From Pseudarthrobacter enclensis (GTDB taxonomy: Bacteria > Actinomycetota > Actinomycetes > Actinomycetales > Micrococcaceae), in NCBI RefSeq assembly GCF_001457025.1, contig NZ_KQ758609.1, forward strand, positions 32,967 to 96,966: DNA of 64,000 nucleotides, given 5' to 3'. A program made the translations under genes and the position numbers. Position 1 is the stretch's first letter, and every line of letters starts with the position of its first letter. Shown here in pieces: positions 8,097 through 14,624 of this stretch. Below the pieces are notes generated by a model that did not search any database, was not told the DNA's origin, and saw only the letters and a list, made by a program, of their open reading frames with translations.

Positions 8097-8750
8097 TTAT
8101 CCACACTGTTGAAAACAGCGTCATGTGACCCCTGCCTGACCTTCCGCCGCGCCAATACAGGGGAATCCGGGAAACCCGCCGCGCGGATGCAGTTATTAAC
8201 ACTGTGGAATACCCTGTGGATAACAAGGTTACTTTCCGGTATCCACACCACTCGGGGCGGCTGCCGATGAGTTCCACGGACCCGCAGCCGGCCTGCGCCC
8301 GCTGCCACCCCCACCTCACGCCATGGAGGTGAGGAACGTCTGCTCTTCCACTTACCAACATTGGGATACCCACAAGTTATCCACAACTGTGGATATTGCC
8401 GCGCCGGCGGCGCCGGTGACCGCCCGGGATCGCAGCATACGCCCGGATTTTTAGCGGCTGAACTACAGGCCTGTGACTTATTAACAATGTGCACAACGCT
8501 GTTGAAAGAGTCCCGCCGCTCTGGTTCCTTAGGGACCAATGGCCCGTTTTCGGGGTCAATTTCCACAGCAAGCGCATAACGCACCGGTTTGTCCACTTAA
8601 GCACAGGCGTTTCCCCAGGAGTTATCCACAGGTGGGGATAAAGCTGTGGTTCGTACTGCCCCAGGCCTGCCACGATGCCGATCTGGGCGCACCATGGCGT
8701 GAACTACACGGCTGTAAGTTATTAACAGTGTGGATAAGCCATGTGGATAA
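8097..8750. repeat. Gene-free DnaA-box cluster between tag and the rhomboid gene
   Basis: The 700-bp gap has no supportable gene but many copies of the 9-mer TTATCCACA or its complement: 8097-8105, 8215-8223, 8377-8385, 8622-8630, 8729-8737 and 8742-8750 are exact. TGTGGATAT (8388-8396), TTGTCCACT (8589-8597), TGTGGAATA (8203-8211) and GTATCCACA (8239-8247) are near matches. The element GTTATTAAC or CTTATTAAC beside a box occurs three times (about 8190, 8477 and 8718). Boxes occur in both orientations, including a face-to-face pair at 8377-8396. This is what DnaA would bind; whether it acts as a titration site, a reactivation site or an auxiliary origin is unknown. It lies about 16 kb from dnaA. 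Confidence 0.8.
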
Positions 8751-8752
8751 AG

Positions 8753-8783
8753 AAAAACCCAGCGTCGACGACGCTGGGTTTTT
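8753..8783. terminator. Bidirectional rho-independent terminator
   Basis: A perfect palindrome CCCAGCGTCG/CGACGCTGGG (with a 1-nt centre) is flanked by A5 on the left and T5 on the right, so it can end transcripts from both strands. It closes the minus-strand rhomboid gene and insulates the DnaA-box cluster. Confidence 0.9.
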
Positions 8784-8809
8784 GGTGAGCGCGACTGCGC
8801 GGGAGCCGG

Positions 8810-9688
8810 TCAGACTGTGACGCGCACCCACACGGCAGCTGCCAGGAGAACCAGTACGGCCAGCAGGCCGGCAGCCTGGACAAGGCTCCGGCGGGGCCCA
8901 CGGGGAGTGTAGGCAATCACTGCAGCACACAGGGCACCCGTGACCAAGCCACCCAGATGTGCCTGCCAGGCAATCTGCGGCACCAGGAACCCGATGGCCC
9001 CGTTAATGGCGATCAGGACCCAGAGCTGGCGTGTATCCCCGCCGCGCTGGCGCTGCACCAGGAGCATGGCGCCGAAGAGTCCGAAGATGGCTCCGGACGC
9101 GCCCACCACTCCGTACAGGGGCTGGCCCGGTACATACAGGGGAGTGAGGAGCAGGTAACCTACCGAGCCGCCCAGGGCGGAGAGCAGGTAGACGGCAAGG
9201 AACCGGATCCGGCCGAGGAGGGGTTCCAGTGCCTGACCGAAAATCCAGAGCATGTACATGTTAAGGGCGATGTGCAGGATGAAGCCCTGGGAATGCAGGA
9301 AGGCCGCCGTGAGCATCCGCCACGGCTCGAACTCGCCGTAGCGCGGTTCTGCGTAAATGGTGGCGAAACCCAAGGTTCGGTACACGGCGTCATCGGGGAG
9401 GAGCCACTGCAGGACGTACAGGACTGCGCACGCGGCGATGATCCCGAACGTCACCATAGGCCGGCCGGTGGCGACGGCGCCGCCATAGACGGACCGGACC
9501 TCCGGCGTCGTACGCCGTGTTTCGTTGACGCAGTCAACGCATTGGAATCCGACGGCGGCCGCCCGCTGGCAGTCGGGGCATGCAGGGCGCCCGCACCGCT
9601 GGCACCGCACATAGGAGGGCCGGTCGGGGTGCCGGGGGCATACCGGGACCTGGGCGGACGGCTCGGCCGACGGAATTCCGTAACTCAT
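8810..9688 (-). CDS. Rhomboid-family intramembrane serine protease with N-terminal zinc-binding motif
   Basis: The 292-aa protein starts with a Cys/His-rich segment (CPRHPDRPSYVRCQRCGRP, CPDCQ, CVDC) that looks like a B-box-type zinc finger. A rhomboid core follows with about six to seven transmembrane helices. The catalytic serine is in GASGAIFG, the catalytic histidine in WQAHLGG, and the family Asn/His motif is HIALNMYMLW. Rhomboids cut transmembrane substrates within the membrane; the substrate is unknown. Zinc-finger-headed rhomboids are common in actinobacteria. The gene runs toward the terminator at 8753-8783 and follows the cyclophilin gene by 9 bases, so the two probably share a transcript. 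Confidence 0.94.
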   Translation of the reverse strand: MSYGIPSAEPSAQVPVCPRHPDRPSYVRCQRCGRPACPDCQRAAAVGFQCVDCVNETRRTTPEVRSVYGGAVATGRPMVTFGIIAACAVLYVLQWLLPDDAVYRTLGFATIYAEPRYGEFEPWRMLTAAFLHSQGFILHIALNMYMLWIFGQALEPLLGRIRFLAVYLLSALGGSVGYLLLTPLYVPGQPLYGVVGASGAIFGLFGAMLLVQRQRGGDTRQLWVLIAINGAIGFLVPQIAWQAHLGGLVTGALCAAVIAYTPRGPRRSLVQAAGLLAVLVLLAAAVWVRVTV

Positions 9689-9697
9689 GGTGAGTGG

Positions 9698-10243
9698 TTA
9701 CAGCCGTTCGATGTCGATGCTGTTGATGGTCACGTCCTCGACCGGGCGGTCGCCCATGCCGGTGCGGACACCCTCGATGGCGTCAACGACCTTCTTGGAT
9801 TCGTCGTCGGCGACTTCGCCGAAGATGGTGTGCTTGCCCTGCAGCCAGTCGGTGGGAATGGTGGTGATGAAGAACTGTGAACCGTTGGTGCCCTTGCCCA
9901 TCTGGATGCCGGCGTTGGCCATGGCCAGCTTGTAGGGCTGGTTGAAGCTCAGTTCGGGGTGGATCTCGTCGTCGAAGCGGTAGCCGGGGCCACCGGTTCC
10001 ACGGCCCAGGGGATCGCCGGCCTGAATCATGAAGTCCTTGATAATGCGGTGGAAGATGGTTCCGTTGTACAGCGGCGTGCCGGTCTTGGCCTCACCGGTT
10101 TCGGGGTGGGTCCAGTCCTGCTCGCCCGTGGCGAGTCCGACGAAGTTCTTGACCGTCTTGGGGGCGTGGTTGCCGAAGAGGTTCACGCGGATGTCGCCGA
10201 GGCTGGTGTGGATGGTTGCTTTTGCGGTTGCGATGGCAGTCAT
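9698..10243 (-). CDS. ppiA: Peptidyl-prolyl cis-trans isomerase, cyclophilin type
   Basis: The 181-aa single-domain cyclophilin begins MTAIATAKATIHTSLGDIRV. It has the catalytic Arg and Phe segment FHRIIKDFMIQAGDP, the substrate-binding stretch LAMANAG...GSQFFIT and the terminal GKHTIFGEV. No signal peptide is present, so it should be cytosolic. It speeds proline isomerisation during folding. A start three codons upstream is also possible; ATG 10243 fits the family better. A cyclophilin gene near gyrA and the origin (ppiA) is also found in mycobacteria. Confidence 0.95.
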   Translation of the reverse strand: MTAIATAKATIHTSLGDIRVNLFGNHAPKTVKNFVGLATGEQDWTHPETGEAKTGTPLYNGTIFHRIIKDFMIQAGDPLGRGTGGPGYRFDDEIHPELSFNQPYKLAMANAGIQMGKGTNGSQFFITTIPTDWLQGKHTIFGEVADDESKKVVDAIEGVRTGMGDRPVEDVTINSIDIERL

Positions 10244-10398
10244 AAGGCCCATTCTTCCATGGCGGACTATGACGTTGGCGGCCCCCGAAGCAGTTCCGCG
10301 CTGGGTGAAATCGCCCTAAAATCCGCAGAGAGAATAGCCCCTCAAGACTCAGCAACGTAGGCTAACCACAGAACCGTCACATTAATCGGGAGGTAGTT

Positions 10399-11385
10399 GT
10401 GAAGAAGTCTGATCGTATTGCCCGTGACCTTGAGCAGTCGGTCACCCACGCGGTGGAGAATGCCAGGGACTGGGCCACCCCCCGTGTTGAAGCCGCAGTC
10501 GACTGGGCCGTTCCCCGTCTGCAGCAGGGGCTGGATACGGCATCTCCCAGGATCCAGGAAGGGCTGAAGACCGCAGCCCACAGCCTCGCCGATGGCGTGG
10601 CCACGGTAACCCCCCGCATCCAGGACGGCCTGGCGCAGCTCGCGCCCAGGATCAACGACGTGGTGGAGGGTGCATCGCCCAAGCTGCATGAAGCACTGGA
10701 CAAAGCCACTCCGGTCGTCTTGAACGCCAGGGACCGCGTGGTGGTGGAATACCTGCCCAAGCTCTCGGACCAGATCGGCGTCGCCTCGAACGCCGTTCAC
10801 CGGACCCTCGAAGGCGCACCGGCCCGCGTCGACGCCGTCGCCCAGAAGCTGGGTGACGTAGGCATCGTGCACACCCTGCAGGAACAGGCGCACGCCACGG
10901 GCAGCCAGCTCAAGGCCGCCGCCACCGAGGCCGGGCGCACTGTCGGAATCCAGCTTGCACAGCCGGAACCGAAAAAGAAGCGCGGCTGGCTGATCTTCGG
11001 CGTTGTGGCTGCCGCTGTCGCCGCAGGCGTCGCCGCATGGAAGGCGTCCAAGCCCGTGGAGGATCCGTGGAAAACCCCCTCACCGGTCACCCCGACGCCC
11101 GCGCCGGTTCCGGCCACCACCGTCAACGAGGTGAAGGAAAGCACCGCCGGCGCCGCTGAAAAGGCGGCTGACGCAACGGCCTCAGCCGTTGCAGCCGGTG
11201 CTGACAAGGTTTCCGATGCGGCGGACGTCGCCAAGGATAAGGCCGACGACGCGGCGGACAAGGCCAAGCACGTGGCCGAGGACGCGTCCGAGGGAACGGC
11301 GAAGGTTGCCACTGACGCCAAGACGGCCACCCGGAACATTGCCGCCAACATCAACAATGGTGACAAGGACTCCTCCCAGGCATAG
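10399..11385 (+). CDS. Ala-rich helical membrane-anchored protein with LEA-like repeats
   Basis: This 328-aa protein is not a recognised enzyme. Residues 1-180 form amphipathic helices with a loose repeat of about 11-15 residues (VEAAVDWAVPRLQQGL, TASPRIQEGLKTA, VTPRIQDGLAQLAPRI). One transmembrane helix follows a basic KKKRG (about residues 192-214, WLIFGVVAAAVAAGVAAW). The C-terminal third is an Ala/Lys/Asp-rich segment (AAEKAADATASAV, AADVAKDKADDAADKAK) like late-embryogenesis-abundant or apolipoprotein repeats. The GTG start has the Shine-Dalgarno GGGAGG at 10388-10393. The C-terminal part resembles YtxH-type and stress-related envelope proteins, but the function is unknown. Confidence 0.85.
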   Translation: MKKSDRIARDLEQSVTHAVENARDWATPRVEAAVDWAVPRLQQGLDTASPRIQEGLKTAAHSLADGVATVTPRIQDGLAQLAPRINDVVEGASPKLHEALDKATPVVLNARDRVVVEYLPKLSDQIGVASNAVHRTLEGAPARVDAVAQKLGDVGIVHTLQEQAHATGSQLKAAATEAGRTVGIQLAQPEPKKKRGWLIFGVVAAAVAAGVAAWKASKPVEDPWKTPSPVTPTPAPVPATTVNEVKESTAGAAEKAADATASAVAAGADKVSDAADVAKDKADDAADKAKHVAEDASEGTAKVATDAKTATRNIAANINNGDKDSSQA

Positions 11386-11402
11386 GGTCCCGCACAGAAC
11401 CC

Positions 11403-11442
11403 GCAGCAGGGGTCCCGTTCCGAGGAACGGGACCCCTGCTGC
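11403..11442 (+). terminator. Long inverted repeat, probable terminator
   Basis: A perfect 19-bp inverted repeat (GCAGCAGGGGTCCCGTTCC and its complement) around a GA loop lies 18 bases after the Ala-rich gene. The following bases (CGTTT) give only a weak U-tract, but the stem is very strong. Confidence 0.75.
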
Positions 11443-11525
11443 CGTTTACGGCGGCCTCACAGGCGCCCCGCAGCCGGTCCGGGCGTTCCCGGGCGGGGGA
11501 GGGCAACGGTGCTAGATTTGAACTG

Positions 11526-12401
11526 ATGTCAGCCGATCAATCCTCTGGGGATGCCTTGAACGACGCAGCCGACTTGCCCCGCGTGTCCATCGTGATCCCG
11601 GCCTACAACGAGGAAAGCGTCATCCGGCAGTGCCTCATAGCTGCCATCTACCAGTCCGTTCCCGCCCACGAGATCATCGTGGTGGACAACCTCTCCACGG
11701 ACCGCACGGCAAGCATCGTCAGGCAGATGCAGCTGGAGTACCCGGAGACTCCGCTCCTGCTCCTGACCCAGGACCATGAGCAGGGCCTGATTCCCACCCG
11801 CAACTTTGGCCTGGACCATGCCACGGGTGATGTTCTGGGACGCATCGATGCTGACTCGGTGCTCGAGCCGGACTGGGTGGAACAGGTCCAGAAGTCGTTC
11901 CAGGAGAAGAGCGTCCAGGCCGCTACCGGGCCCGTGGTCTATTACGACATGCCCATGCGGCGTTTCGGCCTTAAAGCCGACGACAAGATGCGGCAGCTGA
12001 TGCTCAAGCTCGCCAAGCACCAGTACCATTTCCTGTTCGGATCCAACATGGCTCTGCGGTCATCCGCCTGGGACACCATCCGCGCGGAAACCTGCCGCGA
12101 TGAGAAGGATGAAATGCATGAGGACATCGACCTCTCCCTGCACCTCGCCGAGCACGACCTGAAGATCCAGTACTGCCCGCAGATGGTGTCCGGGATGTCG
12201 GCCCGCCGGCTGGAGGACTCACCGCGGGACTACAGGTATTACGTCACCCGCTTCGACCGCACCTACAAGGCCCACAACGTCAAGAAAATGGCCCTGAAGG
12301 CACCCATGGTGGTGTTCTTCTCGGTGTACTTTCCGGCCAAGCTGTTGCGCGCCATCCACACGGTCAACACGGCCCAGCCTGTCCGCCGCGGCGGACAGTA
12401 G
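11526..12401 (+). CDS. Family 2 glycosyltransferase
   Basis: The 291-aa protein has a GT-A fold start PRVSIVIPAYNEESVIRQCL, a DNLSTDRTASIV loop, and the metal-binding motif RIDADSVLEPDWVEQ. A probable acceptor motif EMHEDIDLSLHLAEH follows. It moves a sugar from a nucleotide donor to an unknown acceptor, probably in cell-envelope or polysaccharide synthesis. There is no convincing multi-helix membrane part; a single hydrophobic segment near the C-terminus (APMVVFFSVYFPAKLL) may touch the membrane. It stands alone between two terminator-like repeats and converges on the EamA gene. Confidence 0.92.
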   Translation: MSADQSSGDALNDAADLPRVSIVIPAYNEESVIRQCLIAAIYQSVPAHEIIVVDNLSTDRTASIVRQMQLEYPETPLLLLTQDHEQGLIPTRNFGLDHATGDVLGRIDADSVLEPDWVEQVQKSFQEKSVQAATGPVVYYDMPMRRFGLKADDKMRQLMLKLAKHQYHFLFGSNMALRSSAWDTIRAETCRDEKDEMHEDIDLSLHLAEHDLKIQYCPQMVSGMSARRLEDSPRDYRYYVTRFDRTYKAHNVKKMALKAPMVVFFSVYFPAKLLRAIHTVNTAQPVRRGGQ

Positions 12402-12428
12402 TTCCGCCTGGCCGCGGAAGCCCTGCGG

Positions 12429-13367
12429 TTAGTCGGTTCCCAGCCCGGCAAGACGGTCCGACGGCGGTTCTCCGCCCCCTGCCTTGCCGCGCCCGCGTGG
12501 GCGTCCGGCTTTCTGCCCGGCCACCACCACAGCGAGCCCCGCAAGGATCAGCCCCAGCCCGGCATAGGTACCCGCGGGGAGCGTCTCACCAAGGAAGACG
12601 GCAGCGAGCACAGCCGCGCCGGGAATCTCCAGAAGGATGATCATCGAGACCAGCAGCGGGCTCATGGTGGCCAGCAGGTGGTTGAACGCGGTATGGCCCA
12701 CCAGCTGCGCGCAGACCGTGATGGCGATAATCCCCAGCCAGCCGCCGGCGTCGAATCCTGCCAAGGGTTGTCCGCCGGCGAGGGCGAGGACCGCCACCAG
12801 GAACGCGCACATGCCGTAGCACAGTGCCGTGTAGGTGCCCGTGGTCATGGTCTGGCGGGCCTTTCCGCCGGCCAGCGTGTAGAGCCCCGCAAGGGCGCCG
12901 CCCGCCATCGCCAGGAGGTCTCCCAGCAAAGCCTCCGGTGAGGTCCCCATGTCAAAGCCCGTGATGGCCACAACGCCACCGAAGGCGATCCCGAGGCCAG
13001 CCAGAACCTGCCAGCGGTGTCTGGTACCGCGCAACAGCTGGAAGACGGCGATCCAGGCCGACTGCAGGCAAACGAGCGCCGTGGCGGCGGCCACGGACGT
13101 GAGTTGGAGGGAGGTGATGAAGCAGGCGAAGTGCAGGGCGAGGGCGACGGCGGCGAGCAGGGACCAGCGGAACTCGCGTCCGGTGATGCTTCGAAAGCGC
13201 TGCGGTTCGCGGACCAGTGTGGGTCCCGCCATGACCACCGCAGCTATGGCGTTCCGCCAAAAGGCGATGGCCAGGGCACTGACGGTGGTGGCGCCCAGCG
13301 TGGCTGCAATCAACGGCCCGGACGACGCAACACCGAGAACACCCAGCGCGGCAATGAACAGGTTCAC
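12429..13367 (-). CDS. EamA/DMT-family transporter
   Basis: From the GTG at 13367 the product is 312 aa with about ten hydrophobic helices in two repeated halves, the layout of the drug/metabolite transporter superfamily. Recognisable parts are GPLIAATLGATTVSALAIAFWRN in the first half and FNHLLATMSPLLVSMIILLEIP in the second EamA repeat. It likely exports a small metabolite; the substrate is unknown. The open frame extends upstream through tRNA-Ala, which cannot be coding, so the GTG near MNLFIAALGVLGV is chosen. Confidence 0.9.
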   Translation of the reverse strand: MNLFIAALGVLGVASSGPLIAATLGATTVSALAIAFWRNAIAAVVMAGPTLVREPQRFRSITGREFRWSLLAAVALALHFACFITSLQLTSVAAATALVCLQSAWIAVFQLLRGTRHRWQVLAGLGIAFGGVVAITGFDMGTSPEALLGDLLAMAGGALAGLYTLAGGKARQTMTTGTYTALCYGMCAFLVAVLALAGGQPLAGFDAGGWLGIIAITVCAQLVGHTAFNHLLATMSPLLVSMIILLEIPGAAVLAAVFLGETLPAGTYAGLGLILAGLAVVVAGQKAGRPRGRGKAGGGEPPSDRLAGLGTD

Positions 13368-13406
13368 CGCTTTACCCCCTCGAACAACTCCGGCCTCCGG
13401 CACAAC

Positions 13407-13440
13407 AAAAATCCCGGCCAGCGTTTCCGCTGACCGGGAC
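13407..13440 (-). terminator. Rho-independent terminator after tRNA-Ala
   Basis: Read on the minus strand, GTCCCGGTCAGCG pairs with CGCTGGCCGGGAT across a GAAA tetraloop (one G-T type pair), followed by a run of T. It lies 8 bases beyond the tRNA 3' end. Confidence 0.85.
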
Positions 13441-13447
13441 TTTCCTA

Positions 13448-13523
13448 TGGTGGAGGCACGGGGACTCGAACCCCGAACCCCCTGCTTGCAAAGCAGGTGC
13501 GCTACCAATTGCGCCATGCCCCC
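13448..13523 (-). tRNA. tRNA-Ala (TGC)
   Basis: The minus strand folds as a full cloverleaf: acceptor GGGGGCA pairing with TGCCTCC (one G-T pair), D-arm GCGC-AATTGGTA-GCGC, anticodon stem CCTGC/GCAGG with loop TTTGCAA (anticodon TGC), T-arm CGGGG-TTCGAGT-CCCCG, discriminator A and an encoded CCA end. Length is 76 nt. Confidence 0.98.
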
Positions 13524-13595
13524 ATAAGAAGCAACCCGTCAATCATACCTTAGAACCGCGGAGCCTTTGACCAGCTCCCGTTCCGGTGATCCGGG

Positions 13596-13712
13596 CTAGT
13601 TCACCGAATCGGTGGACTTGCTCCAGACATCTTTCCGGGCTTCGGATTCCTGTGCCTTGCGGTAGAGCAGGACGCCTGCGATTGCTGCTGCCACAACAAG
13701 CAACTTCTTCAC
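13596..13712 (-). CDS. DLW-39 family protein, 38 aa
   Basis: The minus strand encodes VKKLLVVAAAIAGVLLYRKA followed by QESEARKDVWSKSTDSVN and a TAG stop. This matches the short actinobacterial DLW-39 family (KKLL-hydrophobic helix-YRK-acidic-D-L/V-W), whose members lie between gyrA and tRNA genes. One membrane helix (residues 3-17) is visible; the role is unknown. The GTG start is the only one possible, because the nearby ATG is followed directly by a stop codon in its frame. The gene sits between tRNA-Ile and tRNA-Ala on the same strand. Confidence 0.88.
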   Translation of the reverse strand: MKKLLVVAAAIAGVLLYRKAQESEARKDVWSKSTDSVN

Positions 13713-13780
13713 ATGCACCCCGTTCCGGTCTGCTGCGGGGATCCGCACCAGGCCTTTACCTTGAACCTGCACAGGTTCCG

Positions 13781-13855
13781 TGGGCGTACCAGGACTTGAA
13801 CCTGGGACCTCTTCGTTATCAGCGAAGCGCTCTAACCGCCTGAGCTATACGCCCC
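13781..13855 (-). tRNA. tRNA-Ile (GAT)
   Basis: The minus strand reads GGGGCGTATAGCTCAGGCGG... with acceptor stem GGGGCGT/TACGCCC (one G-T pair), a D-arm GCTC/GAGC, anticodon loop CTGATAA (anticodon GAT), T-arm CCAGG-TTCAAGT-CCTGG and discriminator A. CCA is not encoded. tRNA-Ile and tRNA-Ala downstream of gyrA is the usual actinobacterial order. Confidence 0.98.
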
Positions 13856-13916
13856 GATGCCTCATCGGGCCGAGACATGACTCTACAGCACACCCCGGCC
13901 CGATCTCAAATCGGGT

Positions 13917-13946
13917 GCTTCCGCCGGTTCCGGGACCGGCGGAAGC
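13917..13946 (-). terminator. Hairpin after DUF3566 gene, end of the gyrase operon
   Basis: GCTTCCGCCGGT and its exact complement flank a 6-base loop, 6 bases beyond the stop of the DUF3566 gene. No long U-tract follows, so strength is uncertain. Confidence 0.65.
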
Positions 13947-13952
13947 GGGGTC

Positions 13953-14624
13953 CTAATCGTCGGTGAGGGTTACTCCGATGCCGCCCACCAGGGTGGCGGA
14001 GATGTTGTACAGCACGGCCGAGAGCATCGAGAGCGCTGTCAGGAGCACCACGTTGACCACGGCGATAATCGTGGCGAACGATGCCACCTGGCCCAGCGAG
14101 GCGACCTTCTTCAGTTCGAACCCGCCGCCCTCGGAACCGGCCAGCGTGCCCAGCAGGCTGTCCACCTGGTCGAAGATGCCGGTGAGGTCCAGGACCGTCC
14201 AGAGGACGATGGCCGCCACCACGGTGACGATGCCAAGGGCTACGGACAGCAGGAATGCCATCTTCAGGACGGACCACGGGTCCACCTTGCTGATCAGCAG
14301 CCTGGCGCGGCGGGCCTTGGCCTTGGGAGCGGGCTTGACCAGCCCCGGGCCGCCCTGGCCGGATGACGCGGCGGGACGCTGGCCGGGTGTACCGGGGCGC
14401 TGGCCCTGCGCGGGCTGCTGGCCCGCCGGGCGCTGCCCGGGCTGTGCCGGCCGTCCCTGGGCGGGGCGCTGGCCGGGAACAGCGGGACGCTGCCCCGGGG
14501 CGCCTGCGGGTGCCGAGGGCCGCTGCTGCGGCCGGACGGGAGTGTTCACGCGGGGTGCCGCCGAGGGCCGGTTTCCGTCGGGAACAGTGCTGCTCGGCTT
14601 GGGAAATGAGTCGGAATTACTCAT
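13953..14624 (-). CDS. DUF3566 transmembrane protein, gyrA-linked
   Basis: The 223-aa protein has a long N-terminal region of Pro/Gln/Gly-rich repeats (GQRPAVPGQRPAQGRPAQPG type, about residues 30-95), then a conserved C-terminal domain: ARLLISKVDPWSVLKMAFLL, a first helix, a loop, and a second helix (ASFATIIAVVNVVLLTALSML) ending LVGGIGVTLTDD. This is the DUF3566 pattern of Rv0007-like proteins, always downstream of gyrA. Its ATG overlaps the gyrA stop (ATGA). Function is unknown; two membrane helices suggest an envelope role. The repeat-rich N-terminus is disordered. Confidence 0.92.
   Translation of the reverse strand: MSNSDSFPKPSSTVPDGNRPSAAPRVNTPVRPQQRPSAPAGAPGQRPAVPGQRPAQGRPAQPGQRPAGQQPAQGQRPGTPGQRPAASSGQGGPGLVKPAPKAKARRARLLISKVDPWSVLKMAFLLSVALGIVTVVAAIVLWTVLDLTGIFDQVDSLLGTLAGSEGGGFELKKVASLGQVASFATIIAVVNVVLLTALSMLSAVLYNISATLVGGIGVTLTDD

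Noticed and set aside
12402..12419. Short inverted repeat TTCCGC/GCGGAA after the GT2 gene
   Set aside because: Six-base stem without a U-tract; too weak to call a terminator.
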